This document shows, one piece after another, positions 12,357 to 23,502 of a DNA stretch of 64,000 nt (its first letter is position 1; each line of letters begins with the position of its first letter). Source of the DNA: Gigaspora margarita (Eukaryota > Glomeromycota > Glomeromycetes > Diversisporales > Gigasporaceae); NCBI GenBank assembly GCA_009809945.1, contig WTPW01001074.1:70726-134725 (forward strand), written 5' to 3'. The translations under genes and the position numbers were made by a program. The notes under the pieces were generated by a model, which was not told where the DNA came from, searched no databases, and was given only the letters and a program-made list of their open reading frames with translations.

Positions 12357-12590
12357 ATGAGACACTGTTTATTTTTACTTCCATTAACCATCCTTTTCGC
12401 CCTTATTGCTGCTGTTGCTTCGAAAAATTGTTGCTATAAAGTTCATTCGGATGATACCCTTTTTTCTATTGCAAAAAACCATGGTATTAGCTTGCAAGAA
12501 TTGGAAAACGCTAATCCATGCATTGAAGATCTGACCAAAATTTTCCCCAATGAAAAGATCACGATACCTGACCAACAATACTGTTTTTGA
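12357..12590 (+). CDS. Secreted single-LysM-domain protein (candidate effector)
   Basis: A 77-residue protein. Residues 1-22 form a classic signal peptide: short charged start, hydrophobic core LFLLPLTILFALIAAV, and small residues at the likely cut. The rest is almost entirely one LysM domain (about 27-71), with YKVHSDDTLFSIA, then GISLQELENAN and finally FPNEKITIP. LysM domains bind chitin or related N-acetylglucosamine polymers. The mature part has Cys at 25, 26, 55 and 76, enough for two disulphides. Size and layout match the small secreted LysM effectors of AM fungi (the RiSLM type), which bind chitin and dampen plant chitin-triggered immunity; that role here is inference. The only upstream in-frame context is an A-rich leader, and ATG 12357 fits the signal peptide exactly. 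No intron is needed. This is the clearest intact gene in the window. Confidence 0.88.
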   Translation: MRHCLFLLPLTILFALIAAVASKNCCYKVHSDDTLFSIAKNHGISLQELENANPCIEDLTKIFPNEKITIPDQQYCF

Positions 12591-12930
12591 TGGTAGCAAT
12601 AATTTTCGCATTACTTCATTTTTATTGCTTTTAATTAATAATAATGAAAGACATACATCTATTTATTAACATTTATTTCATTATTATTTTTTTTTCTTAA
12701 GAGCTTCTACTAGGCAACAATAATGTTGGTAGATGGTACATTAAATATATATTTAGATATATTTAGTAACTTTATTATCTTTATATTTGTAAAGCAATAT
12801 TACATATCTGTTTTAATGTAAAATTTTAAACATGTAAATAAATCAATAGTGTCCAAAAATTGTTGGTGAAATTATAGAAATAATATTTGAGAATTCTTAA
12901 TTTGAGTGAAATTATCTCAACACCCCCAAA
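12591..12930. other. 3' side of the LysM gene
   Basis: AT-rich sequence. Candidate polyadenylation contexts include TTAATTAATAATAATGAAAG just after the stop codon. No further gene is seen. Confidence 0.35.
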
Positions 12931-13305
12931 AAATTTGATAAAAATTTTTTATTTGAATTCTTTAAATTCATAGAATTCAAATAAAAAGAAATTCATCAAA
13001 GTTGGTTAGTTGATTATGGAAATATCTTGGCTCAAATTTTTAAAAAATTGGCGTAGCTTCTATTTTGATAGGCGTTTTAATTTTTCTCTTTCTTTGAGCG
13101 AAGATATCTCTACAAAGACCTGACCAAACTTGATAATTTTTTTTTATTTAAATTCCATGAATCATATAATCCAAATAAAAAAATTTATCGAATTTGGCTG
13201 GGTAGTTGTGGGGATATCTTTGCTCGAATTTTTTAAAAAATTGGTAGATTTTATTTTGATAGGCGTTTTGATTTTTCTCTAACTTTGAACAAAGATATCT
13301 TTTGT
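12925..13305. repeat. Tandem pair of about 185-bp hairpin units
   Basis: Two adjacent units share CAAATAAAAA, GGNGATATCTTTGCTC, AAAAAATTGG, TTTTGATAGGCGTTTT and AAGATATCT, with about 185 bp between matching points. Each unit is partly self-complementary around an AATTCAAATAAA core. It is probably a decayed foldback element that duplicated in tandem. Confidence 0.6.
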
Positions 13306-14030
13306 AACACAGATGTTTATTTGCTATCTTTTCTTGCTCACAACAGAATTTTTAATATTGACAACTTGTGAGTATAAGAAAGTGTTTCACACAAATGACT
13401 TTGTAATAACAAAAGAATATGTTTCTGTTTTTTTATTTAAATTCTTAGCACTTTGGAAAATATAGTCATGCTTGGCATTGCAAAATTTATAAATCATTCT
13501 TAAAAAAACCACATAGCCAATTTGACCAATCAGTGCGCAGAAACTAGAGACAACAAATCTACTTGTCAATGACATTTTATTTATTTTCAATAAAATAAAA
13601 TTTTGATTTCACTTCTCTAATACTGTTTATTTAATATATTACCATTAACATAGTGAAAAACAAAGTAGTATTGAGATATGTCTAATTAAGCAAATTTTTT
13701 ATAATCAATTCCCATTCTGTACGACTTAAAGTCACAGGAGCTTTTTTATTTATTCAACCTGCATCATTTTATAAAATCATAAATTAAAACAAATTAAAGA
13801 TGACCAAATAAAACTTTGTGGTTTATTTTCAATTACTGACTGCTAACAACAGAAAATTGTTAAATCAGGCCTACCGAATAATTGATTGTGGTGCAATTAA
13901 TTGCAATTTTTGAACTCAATTAATTGACTGATGGAGCAGTCACAATTAGTCAATTAATTGCAATTTTTAAAATACATGACCTTATATCAGATATTGTAAT
14001 ATCAATATACGTAATTATATATACAATGAT
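13306..14030. other. No gene seen
   Basis: AT-rich DNA. Around 13885-13970 the words CAATTAATTGCAATTTTT recur in direct and inverted order. A minus-strand frame at 13387-13590 shows no domain. Confidence 0.35.
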
Positions 14031-14039
14031 TACAGTGAT

Positions 14040-14700
14040 TTCTTTCTTTTTTAAATAACTGACAAAATTTACAAACTGTGCAAATTAATGAACATAAAAT
14101 TTACACAATTACAGAAATCAAGCATTTTCTTTTAAATAACATGCCAAATTTTACAAATTGTGCAAACTAATGAATGCAAAAGTTATTTTTTAGGCCTGCA
14201 AGTGATGACAAGTATCCATGCAATTTATGCCCTCCTGGAGCTAATAATGCAAAAATATGGAACAGGTTAAACAAATTTAATAAATCAGTTAAATGCAAAA
14301 CATGACAAATTTTTAAATAATCAAAAGCATATTGAAATGTTTCTTCTTCTATAGTAAACTCTGAGATGTTTAATTATAGCGCAAGTGTAGTTGATTTTTT
14401 TAACTGGGTGAGCCTAATTGTAAAGTGACAATTACCTCTTAATATATGTGACAATTCAGATTATGTCTCACATACTAGTCTTTTGCAATTGGATATTTTA
14501 ACAGTTGTCAATTATATTGATAATTTTGCAGAGATTGCACACAAAAGAATAGAAGATACTTAACTAGGGAAAATCAGAATTAAATTTGATGGATGGATGA
14601 ATAATAGCATTCATTTTGTTGGGTTGTTTGGTGTTTATCAAACAGTTCATAAATCTAGAAATCTAATTTTACTTGCAATATGTACATATTGAAAAACTAT
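14040..14700 (+). pseudogene. hAT-like transposase relic with BED-type finger start
   Basis: Plus-strand frames give a CxxC finger start (SDDKYPCNLCPPGANNAKIW, about 14200-14260) followed by a stretch with FVGLFGVYQTVHKS preceded by IKFDGWMNNSIH (about 14580-14660). In hAT transposases a BED finger is followed by a similar 'D-W/G-W-T-S' block, so I call a hAT-like remnant. Stops interrupt at about 14430 and 14562, and the catalytic C-terminal half is missing. The 5' part includes a tandem duplication of about 83 bp (TTTAAATAAC...TGTGCAAA) starting near 14050 and 14133. Confidence 0.5.
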
Positions 14701-15715
14701 ATAAAGTATCTAATATGTATATATACTAGTAATTATAATAACACAACAAAAATTATTTTGGTTAAATTGTATTATTTCAGGCAACACTGAGTGTATTCTT
14801 TTACTTTTTTTTTTTTACTCATAAATTGTATCTTTATTGTTAAAATTTAATAATCATTAAATATAAGTTATATATAATACAAATCACATGTTACATTAAT
14901 TTTGATCTTTTTTTACTCTGATCAGATGTTTTGCATTGCACAAGAAATTAAATTTTTGACAGAGGTTATATTGTTAGCAAATTATTAATAATATAATTGA
15001 ATTTTTGTTCTATTTGCCAGCTATTTGTTTTTTTATGATGAATATGAAATTTTAATATAAACTTTATTAGTAAATTATAGATGTGAACTTCAAGAAATTT
15101 TCTAATTCTAATATATAAGTTAAATTAGAGTATTATGATGCAATTAAGAGTTGCTTATATAAAAATTTTGAAATAAATTTCTTATCAAATCAACTAACTA
15201 ATAATAAAAAAAAGAATTTATCTATATATCGCACAGTACAGTACTCTTATTTATCATCCACCCAATCAAATTTTAGACTCAAGTGTAATATAAAAAATGC
15301 AAAAACTGTAATTTTTTAAAAAATCAAAATTTTGTATAGAAACAGCTATTCATGTTTCAACAAAAAAACTTCTTGCAAAATTTTGATATAAACTATGCCC
15401 ATCTCCAACTCAAAACCAAACTTATCCTAACCCTAATCAAAATTAAGCAAACTATTTTATTTTTTATTGTTTAATCTTATATTACCCTGTACTTATAAAG
15501 TATGATATATAACTGTGTCGCATGGCATGATATATACATGTTTTATAAAAAAGTAGACTTGTTTAAAAAAAATATTGAAATATCTACTCAAAAATGCTAT
15601 ATTAATTTGGAGTATATTATGGCAATATACTATTCTATCTTTTCTTTTTGATAAAATCTAAAATTAAATTCAATATATAACTTATTAATTTATTTTATCT
15701 AATAATAAGATAAAC
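14701..15715. other. No gene seen
   Basis: Very AT-rich, with poly-T runs near 14805 and 14910. No inverted ends or coding frames can be supported. Confidence 0.35.
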
Positions 15716-15900
15716 CAGTCAAGTCCTCTGGGTCGATAGCATAGTGGTTATGCTCTGAGGATACAAATCACAAGGTTGCTAGTTCAATTCTATCCAAAAG
15801 GTGAAATAAAAAAGAGCCAGCCAGTTGGGAACTAACAGATTTAATTGGGCAGCTATTATTTTGAGAATTTGTGGCTGTGAAACGAATTGAGTTAGAACTA
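15716..15900 (+). mobile_element. tRNA-derived SINE head
   Basis: TAGCATAGTGG matches the RNA polymerase III A box, and AGTTCAATTCT, about 33 bp later, matches the B box (GTTCRANNC). This spacing is normal for a tRNA gene. A proper cloverleaf cannot be closed and a non-tRNA body follows (AGAGCCAGCCAGTTGGGAAC), so a SINE is more likely than a functional tRNA. The 3' limit is uncertain. Confidence 0.5.
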
Positions 15901-16630
15901 GTATTTAAAATTGGATTTTAAAATTTTATATGGAATATATTTAATATTTTAATAAAAACTGCAGAATTAGTATATCAACTTGCGCATTACATTTTATTAA
16001 ATTATATATCTGTGAAAATTAGTTTAATATGTGTAAATAAAATAAATTTATTTTGTGCAATTTTTACCATTACCTGGAAACTGAATACAGTAAAGATCAA
16101 AATCCAGAATTATGTATGTATATATGTATATACATATATACATAACTAACAAAGCCCAGGTAGTATTAAATATGATAAGACAGTAATGAAAATTTTATTT
16201 CAAGTATACAGTATATTTTTATATAGCTATACTGTAAATTTTAGAAAACTTGATAAAAATTAGCCAAATTATTCTTTGGCTAAAATAATTAATTATTTCA
16301 AACTTTATACAATTGTTCCTATTACTTACTTATATGAAGTCAGTGGTAGAACATTGTGATTAGCATATATTCCTATTTGATTTTAGAATGTAGATTCAAT
16401 AAATTTTTTAATAAATGCCCGCAGAGTTACCTATTATTAAACCTGCAAAACAAAAAAAATATCTATAATATATGGAAATTCTGCAAAAATTCTTTTTGCA
16501 GAATCTGTATATATCTTAAAAAAACAATTGCAGATTAAATTTTTAGTCTGTGCTCTACAGATTCTGCAGAACAATTTTAAACACTGGTTAGAACCTAATT
16601 TGGAAGTAACTGAAGTCACAAGATGTAGTA
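15901..16630. other. No gene seen
   Basis: AT-rich. It includes a palindromic ATGTATATATGTATATACAT run near 16115. Short frames on both strands at 16356-16661 lack recognisable domains. Confidence 0.35.
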
Positions 16631-16635
16631 GAAAA

Positions 16636-16965
16636 GATCTGCACTTATGAACTTGGAGCATCTAGCTTGGCTAGGATTTGCAGTTCGATGCTCCCTCGAA
16701 AATAAAAAAATCTGGCACTCAGGTGCCAGTGCAGGATACTGCCATTAGAGTCCTACAAGGTACCCACAGGCTGTCAGTTCATAAATATGGCCTCTCTGGA
16801 GGACCTCCTCCTAATTAAAGTTTGTAGCAAGCACAAAAGTCGAGTTGGGGTTGGAGTCCATAGTGGGGACTTGATAGTTGGCGACTAGGTACACTATTAC
16901 CTGGAATAAATGAAACTGGTGAGGTTTTCGAAGAAAAAAAACAAAAATAATAAAAGATAAACTAG
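16636..16965 (+). mobile_element. Possible SINE-like repeat
   Basis: A block of more even composition between AT-rich flanks, with a B-box-like GCAGTTCGATGCTCC near 16680 and an A-rich tail (GAAAAAAAACAAAAATAATA) at about 16930. No A box at the expected spacing and no target duplication was found. It could instead be a fragment of another retroelement. Confidence 0.35.
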
Positions 16966-17323
16966 TCAATAGTATTTTTAATAACTAATATAAATATAAA
17001 ATATATTTAATTTAAAATTATTATACAAATATGAACTTATAGATTATTATTATATTTTGTATTATAATAAATTCTAAAACTAAAAGTACATAATGCTTAA
17101 ACTGTAATTATGACATTAATAAATTGTAATATAGTACAAATCTTATCTCAAATATACAGCAATTAAATTACAACTATAAAATATTGAAATAAACAAATAG
17201 TTACTCTATAACAAATAAATTATTTATTAACATGAAATTATAAGATTTATTCAAATTCAAGAATTTGAACTAAGTGATTCAATATTTGTATTATAGTATT
17301 TTGTTTTTTATACTGTTATCCTA
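16966..17323. other. No gene seen
   Basis: AT-rich sequence leading up to the LTR-like repeat; nothing supported. Confidence 0.35.
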
Positions 17324-18012
17324 TATCCACTTCTTTAAAGATAGTAGGTAACTAGAGCGATCTTAGACAGTGATCACTTTGTGTAACCTCACTTGTTACT
17401 GTGATTTAACTAAGTCGAAAGGCGTTTTTTAATAAAACTTAACAAAGAAGATTTAAGGCAATTTGCAATTACGAAAGAAGCTACAATTAAAAGTATATGA
17501 AGATACTAGTAATTGTTTGATTTAAATAATAAATAAATGTATTTATTAGTGAAAGAGTATGAAGACTCAATGTTGAACTTGGGGTCCACATCAGCTGCTT
17601 TTATACATTTTTGTTTTTCACAAATGTAACGGGCTATATCTATTACATGTGCAATAAATGCTATATCTACTACTAATAAAATATATAGTATAAATAGTAT
17701 AAATGTAATATATNAAATAAATNACATATGTGNTATAAATAAAATATAGAGTATATATGCTATAAATATGACATGTTTTATAAATGTCATATATGCGATT
17801 TGGCGCGCAGTAGATCGCTTAACCAATCAAATTACAGATCACATGATTGATCACTAATTGGTTCCGAACTTGTCACTCAGCGGTCGGATTTGGAAGATCT
17901 TTAGCTCGTTAGAACCGCCTCGGTGAGCTGATTCGAATGGTAGTAGTTTCATTCAATTCTGATTACTAGGTCAAGAGTTATGCCCGGTTTTGTGTATTTT
18001 TATAGGTCAACA
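17324..18012. mobile_element. Solo-LTR-like repeat, copy 1 (empty site)
   Basis: A 689-bp repeat beginning TGTTATCCTATAT and ending TAGGTCAACA, so it has the TG...CA ends of an LTR. The same sequence, about 95% alike by eye, occurs at 23088-24996, where it is interrupted by a 1.2-kb LINE-derived element. Here the target AAATAAATNACATA (17715-17728) is uninterrupted. It includes a run of 9-bp-like (R)TATAAATA words. No 5-bp flanking duplication and no internal gag/pol are visible, so LTR is the best guess rather than proven. Ns lie at 17714, 17723 and 17733. Confidence 0.6.
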
Positions 18013-18221
18013 TTCTCCAGGCTTATTTTCGAATTCCATGAGAATTTTAACAAAAAAAAGAATCAAAAAGAGCATTAGCTAGTACTGCTTCTGTTAATAA
18101 GAATTATTCTACTATAGTCATCATAAAATAAAATAAGATAACATATAAAGGCTATTAAATTAGAAAAAAAAAATAAAAAAAATTAATTAAAATAAAATTA
18201 TAAAAGTAGTCAGAACATTTC

Positions 18222-18322
18222 CTCACAGTGCACTGGATATGACATTCGCTCCTGGCAGGTATCGAACACACAGCTATCTCAACAGCCCTTCACATCAATA
18301 CCACCTGACTACTCTAAGCTGA
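18222..18322 (-). mobile_element. tRNA-derived SINE head (minus)
   Basis: The minus strand carries TAGTCAGGTGG (A box) and TGTTCGATACC (B box), about 34 bp apart, followed by GCCAGGAGCGAATGTC. A closed cloverleaf is not obvious. It is most likely a tRNA pseudogene or SINE head. Confidence 0.5.
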
Positions 18323-18450
18323 TCAGCACTAATTTAATTTTTGTACTCCTTTTGAAAATCAAATTTCTGCATAAAATTGTCCAATTAAATTATTGAATCT
18401 GGCAATGTGGGTCAATCTTTCTAAAAAAATTATAGGGCATATATCATACT

Positions 18451-18984
18451 ATGTGTATTCAGACCCAAAACATTATCCTTACTTTCTGTTCTCTTTTCGT
18501 AACAATGGTACACACTTTTACTACTAATAATATCAAATGTTCTCTTTGTCGTCAGGAGCGAAGAAACACTAACTCCAACAATCATAGTAATAATGATAGT
18601 GATAATAGTAATAATAATAGTAATTTTAGTGATAGTGAAGAAAGGTAAATAAAGTAATAATAATTATAATAATAATAATTTAATATTAATTGTAATTATA
18701 ATAATAGGATGGAGATAGAAACTGCAAGTTTAGAAGAACAGTTGGTTGACAATAAGGCAAGACTAGCCTTCTTGTGAGAATTTCCCGTAACTCAAGAGTA
18801 TGAAGCAATATATAATTTCATTCATGAAGAAGAAGAAGAGGTTGGGGAGGAAGAGGATATAGAAAGAAGGCTAAACTATCTGTGAACATATCCTATGATT
18901 CATCATTATGAAGAAATGTACAACTCTGAAAAAAGAAGGGTAGAAGAAGAAAGAGAAGTAATTGTTGTTGATGATGATGAATAA
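18451..18984 (+). pseudogene. Two-exon gene remnant with acidic tail, two TGA stops
   Basis: Exon 1 (to 18644) encodes a CSLCRQE motif and an Asn/Ser-rich linker ending SNFSDSEE. A 63-bp intron (18645-18707) begins GTAAAT and ends ATAATAG. Exon 2 (18708-18984) continues in frame with MEIETASLEEQLVDNKARLA and ends in an acidic VVDDDE tail. Exon 2 contains two similar units, FL-stop-EFPVTQEYEAIYN and YL-stop-TYPMIHHYEEMYN. Both stops are TGA (18775-18777, 18883-18885), sit at the same place in the repeat, and would be Trp if G-to-A changes are reversed. I do not recognise the family; the acidic tail and CxxC suggest a nuclear protein, which is a guess. The ATG choice is uncertain. Confidence 0.55.
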
Positions 18985-19870
18985 AAAAAAATTTTGTTTG
19001 TAATAATAAGGGATTATAAATAATAAGTTTCTGAATAATATCAAATAAAAAATCTTCAATTAACTTTTCAAACTGTGTTAGTAAAAATTTTCTGATATTT
19101 GTCGTATTCAGTTTTGATCAAAGTTCAATAAATACAATATCTAATGTTGATTAGGACACTGACAACCTAATCTGAATTTTCTTTAATGTCAGATTTAAAA
19201 GCTTTATGGTTCCAAAAGTTAAATTCTTTAAACAATATCTTGAAAGTCATTTGACCCAATTGATTGTTACTAAACATTCAAGTTTTAAAGTATTGTTATA
19301 AGAATAAGTATAGTGATATGAGGATATATACTCTATTCTTTATACTTTAAATTTTCCAAATTTTTCCAAAAATTCTTCATATTTCATATAATGCACAGTA
19401 CTTATTAGACCCGCCAGTACTAGGCTATATACGTGTCTTACAGATTCTTCAAATCAATAGATTGCTTTTCAATTCCATAGCATGCTTAACAATAATTTAC
19501 ATGCTATTGTCAGGCTAATTACAAGTCCTACTGCTATCTCAAGTATTTTCCTCAAATTGGTTGTTGTTTTCCAATAGGATAAAACATCTAACCTTCAGTT
19601 ATTTTTGCTTAGAAATAACAAACTAATTATAGTAAATCTATTCTAATCAACCAAAATTACTAGATCTAATTAGAAAGCTAATAAATTGTTCAATTTGTTT
19701 GTGTAACTTTGAAGTAATATTGGTATAAATTTTTCACAGTTCCGACCCTTAGTTTCAGTCACGACTTATAGCTATATAGTACATAGTTATTCGATTATAG
19801 TACTGTAGTTATAATCACTAAGTTATACTTGAAGATCATGTGTAATGTTAAAATTAAAAATTTTCTGGTT
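18985..19870. other. No gene seen
   Basis: AT-rich DNA with no inverted ends or coding frames that I can support. Confidence 0.35.
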
Positions 19871-21430
19871 AACTTATATTAATTTCTTTTTTTTTTATAT
19901 AAATAAAGCACGAACTTAAAACTGTGGTTGTTTTTAGAGTTTGTGGACTTTTTCGTAGTTAGTGTCAAGTTTTCATTGGTTATTTGTTTCAGCATCGAAG
20001 TTTTCGGTGTTAGGTTTTATTTTGCATTGTCAGCCAAAGTTTCTCAGGAATGTGATTTCGTAGTTGGTGTGGGTCTACTTTTGTGAAGGTAAGGGTTGTT
20101 TCCTGATATTTGCTGTTTCTAGAAGTTTCGTTTTCCATAGTTTCATCCGTGCAGTTCATTCTTTTAGGTTTCGCTCCAGCATTCTCATGGTCATTGATCA
20201 TACCGTTTATAGAGTTCTCTCAGTGAGGCTTGCCGTTAGTTAGCTTTCTTGTATTGGGTCTTTGTTGGTACGAAGTAGTCGTTCAGTCGTGGGTCTTGAT
20301 CTGATTCTTTGTTGGCATAAGATGGTTATTTTTCTTCGATTTGACTTGTTGAAACCTTCTTTGTGTGTAGGGTCTTGGGGCTTGAACGAAGTACTTGTTG
20401 TTGGATCAGAGTTGGAGTTTTACAGTTTTGGTCAGCTCTTGTAAAATGTAAGAAATCTGGGAAATAGAACGTTCAGTGGCTTTAATATAAGTATAGGGTT
20501 TTTTTTTTTTTTTTTTTTTTTAATATTATGCTTTGAGTATATTTTTAAGGGTCTTGTCTTTGGTCTTTGACATAGATTTAGTAGGTCAGGATCTCCTGCA
20601 TCCTGGATGCCCTGGGTATGTCTTATTTTTCAACATATGTATAAAAAAAAATTTTATATATATAATTTTTTTTTTTTGAATAATACTATTACTTATTCCT
20701 TTTTTTTCTTTCTTGCTTTGGGAATAGGAACTTGAAGCAAATCAGTTTCTTGAGAAGAGGAAATTATATATATCCAGGTTCAAGATAAATATAAAATCTT
20801 CTTCTTGTTTTTATTTTGATATTACTTTAACTAATTCTGGGTCTTGATTTTTTTTTGGGTTTGGGACTCTTTGTTCCATTCATAATGATGATGATCAAAT
20901 TTCATCTTTCGTTTGAAGTTTTGGAACATGACCTTTTTGCTTGACTCTTTTTTTTTTTCTTTCTCCTATAATCATTTTAATCAATTCTTGTTTTTGTTTA
21001 GGGTGAATTATGTTCAACGAATTAGTTAGAAGCCTGGATCTTTAAAGAAGTCAATATTTTAGTTGTTGGTTGAAACGCTGGAACCAGAGGTAGTGGAGTT
21101 GAATTTCAACAATTTGGAATGTTTGGGAATTGGGTTTTGGTGAATTTGCAATCTTGCTGGATTCCACATTTTAGCGAATTCGGGATGCAGTAGATTTGAA
21201 TATTCTGATTTAGTTAGATTTGGAATGAGGATTGAATAGTCAGGAGATTAGATTTAGAAGTAGGAGTGGTGGAATAATTAGATGTAGAATTGGGTTTGAG
21301 TAAAGGTACTAAATTAAAGATAATATAATAAAGATACAATTAAGTAAATATATAATAATGAAGGAATTGAATTGTTTTGCTAATATATATAAAATATTGG
21401 AAACTGGGAACTAGTAAAGTCTCTTTCTTT
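19871..21430. other. G/T-skewed stretch with poly-T runs
   Basis: The plus strand is rich in G and T, with words such as TTTCGTAGTTGGTGT and GGGTCTTG and with poly-T runs at about 20500, 20670 and 20950. The style is very like the interior of the MULE-like element at 60091-61946, but I found no inverted ends or target duplication here. Frames on both strands near 20010-20450 have no domains. Confidence 0.4.
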
Positions 21431-21438
21431 TTTTTTTT

Positions 21439-22133
21439 CTAAAAAAAAAAGCTAGCAATGACATTTTTTGTTAATATGAATCCTTTAATTTTCATATTTT
21501 TACAGAGTCTGACTTTTCTTAGAACTTGTTTAAGAAGCCTATCTTGAGCTTTTTTGGTCTTTGTCTCATAGAGCTTGTAAAAGTCTCTATTCAGATGTTG
21601 AAGAGGAGGGGGTAGATTAGAATACAAAAAGTGTTGCATCTCACTTAAAATGAACAAAACTTTTTTCAGTCTAAGCTGAATGACTCTAAGTTTCAGCAAC
21701 TGTTGAATTTGGTCCAATCTGATATTAATCAGGTCTTTGATATGGTAAGTAGGAGGTTCTTTGCTTCTGCCACTAATTAGATAAAGGCTCCCTTCATCAG
21801 AATCAAGCTTCCATTTATCTAATAGTCCATCATCAGGATATCCTAGAGCTTGACCAGAGGCAACTATAGTTTCTTCAAATATTTCCCAAGGATCTTGAGT
21901 GTTTTCTATATTTTCAGTATCCTGAGTTGTAGAGGTTCAAGTTGTACAGCTTCTGGCTCAATTGGGATCTCTTCAATAGGTAAGGCATTTAATACAGATT
22001 GTTGATTTTTTTGATCAAAATCATCAGTCCAAGGGTTATAGTAAATATCTGACTTCTGTTGGCTTTTATCTATTGTATGCAGAATTGATGTTGAATTATT
22101 TTTAGATAAGTATTGTTCAAAATCAAAATTCAT
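21439..22133 (-). CDS. Hypothetical protein, one frameshift or a cryptic intron
   Basis: Two overlapping minus-strand frames join into one protein of about 230 residues. The N-terminal part (22133 to about 21950) starts MNFDFEQYLSKNNSTSIL and is Asn/Gln/Ser-rich. The C-terminal part (about 21945 to 21439) runs without a stop through DPWEIFEETIVASGQALGYP and a long basic helical region (LDQIQQLLKLRVIQ, KAQDRLLKQVLRKVR). The frames meet near CAACTTGAACCTCTACAACT, where one indel would join them; a GT-AG intron of about 75 bp (GTATTA...CTCAG on the minus strand) is the alternative. I do not recognise the family. A 439-bp palindrome lies 53 bp upstream of the start. The open length and normal codons make this the second-best gene candidate. 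Confidence 0.45.
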
Positions 22134-22185
22134 TCACTAATACTTTATCTTGCTTGAAGCTGTTTGTCACAATGCAAACACTTAT

Positions 22186-22624
22186 CATATGGGCTGATTT
22201 AAGAAATTTATAAATAAAGCATATTTTTTTAAAACTTTAAAGCTAAGTAACTCTTGATCTACTGGTCTGTTTTAAATATTTTACTACCAAAATGTTCACC
22301 TCTTTGAGACGATTCCAACAAGCCCAAAATCATTAAAATCCAATCACAGGGTCATGAGAAAATGCGCTATCAAATAGGTGATGCACCTGAAATTGGTTTG
22401 ATCTATGTTAAACCAATTTCAGATGCATCACCTATTTGATAGTGCATTTTCTCATGACCCTGTAATTGGATTTTAATTATTTTGGGCTTGTTGGAATCGT
22501 CTCAAAGAGGTGAACATTTTGGTAGTAAAATCATTTAAAACAGACCAGTAGATCAAGAGTTATTTAGCTTTAAAGTTTTAAAAAAATATGCTTTATTTAT
22601 AAATTTCTTAAATCAGCCCATATG
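22186..22624. mobile_element. Near-perfect 439-bp palindrome
   Basis: Both arms of about 205 bp run from CATATGGGCTGATTTAAGAA on the left to its complement TTCTTAAATCAGCCCATATG on the right, centred near 22405 in a loop of about 30 bp or less. Mismatches are very few (for example GCGC versus GTGC). It has no gene. This is a foldback MITE, apparently young, sitting directly upstream of the minus-strand hypothetical gene. No target duplication was recognised. Confidence 0.85.
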
Positions 22625-23087
22625 TGCTTTCACTTCAAACGATTAAGTTCTTCCAATATTTAAACGGCTGTAGCGCTTCAGCGATGCGTTTCTCTACTAT
22701 GATATGCTTAGTAGGAAAGTTCCGTACAGTCGTTCTTTATATAACTTCCGAATTTCACGTAGGTAGCATCAAAATTCGTTTTAGGATGCTTCAATTTGCA
22801 AACGGTTCTTACTGACATTTTCTTTTCTTTTTAAATCTTTAGAGAGAGAGAAAATCCGTCACTATGATTTACGAATTCCAGTTGGATTTTCATCCTAAGA
22901 TAAGCTTAGTACAAATGATGCAGAATTTTTCAATGGGTATAAAGTTCAAATTTTAGCTTTTAGCTCAAACGGAGCAAAATTGATCGAGTTTACTTAGTTG
23001 AAAACATTTCAAAGACCAAAATCTGATTTTTGGGTTTTCAAAATTCAATACAAGGGTGAAGAAAGTATCTCACAGTCACCACCAATT
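22625..23087. other. No gene seen
   Basis: More balanced composition up to about 23050. A plus-strand frame (22624-22815) has no domain. An AGAGAGAGAGA run lies near 22842. Confidence 0.35.
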
Positions 23088-23488
23088 TGTTATCCTATAT
23101 CTACTTCTTTAAAGATAGTAGGTAACTAGAGCGATCTTAGACAGTGATCACTTTGTGTAACCTTACTTGTTACTGTGATTTAACTAAGTCGAAGGCGTTT
23201 TTTTAATAAAACTTAACAAAGAAGATTTAAGGCAATTTGTAATTACGAAAGAGGCTACAATTAAAAGTATATGAAGATACTAGTAATTGTTTGATTTAAA
23301 TAATAAATAAATGTATTTATTAGTGAAAGAGTATGAAGACTCAATGTTGAACTTGGGGTCCACATTGGCTGCTTTTATACATTTTTGTTTTTCACAAATG
23401 TAACGGGCTATATTTATTACATGTGCAATAAATGCTATATCTACTACTAATAAAATATATAGTATAAATAGTATAAATGTAATATATG

Positions 23489-23502
23489 AAATAAATAACA
23501 TA
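23489..23502. repeat. Target-site duplication, left copy
   Basis: AAATAAATAACATA, repeated exactly at 24699-24712. The uninterrupted site exists once in LTR copy 1 at 17715-17728. Confidence 0.9.

Noticed and set aside
15716..15790. Functional tRNA gene
   Set aside because: A and B boxes fit, but the acceptor and anticodon stems do not pair, so a SINE head is more likely.
17506..17826. A 106-residue hydrophobic minus-strand protein (and similar frames at 23280 and 24613)
   Set aside because: It comes from the TATAAATA-type repeats inside the LTR-like element; Ile/Tyr/Phe repeats are a by-product and the frame changes between copies.
17324..18012. Full LTR retrotransposon between the two LTR-like copies (17.3 and 23.1-25.0 kb)
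   Set aside because: The 5 kb between them holds a SINE, a two-exon pseudogene and a minus-strand gene, with no gag, protease, RT or integrase, primer site or polypurine tract.
22200..22610. CRISPR array or phage-type repeat
   Set aside because: The repeats are inverted arms of one palindrome, not spaced direct repeats, and the DNA is eukaryotic.
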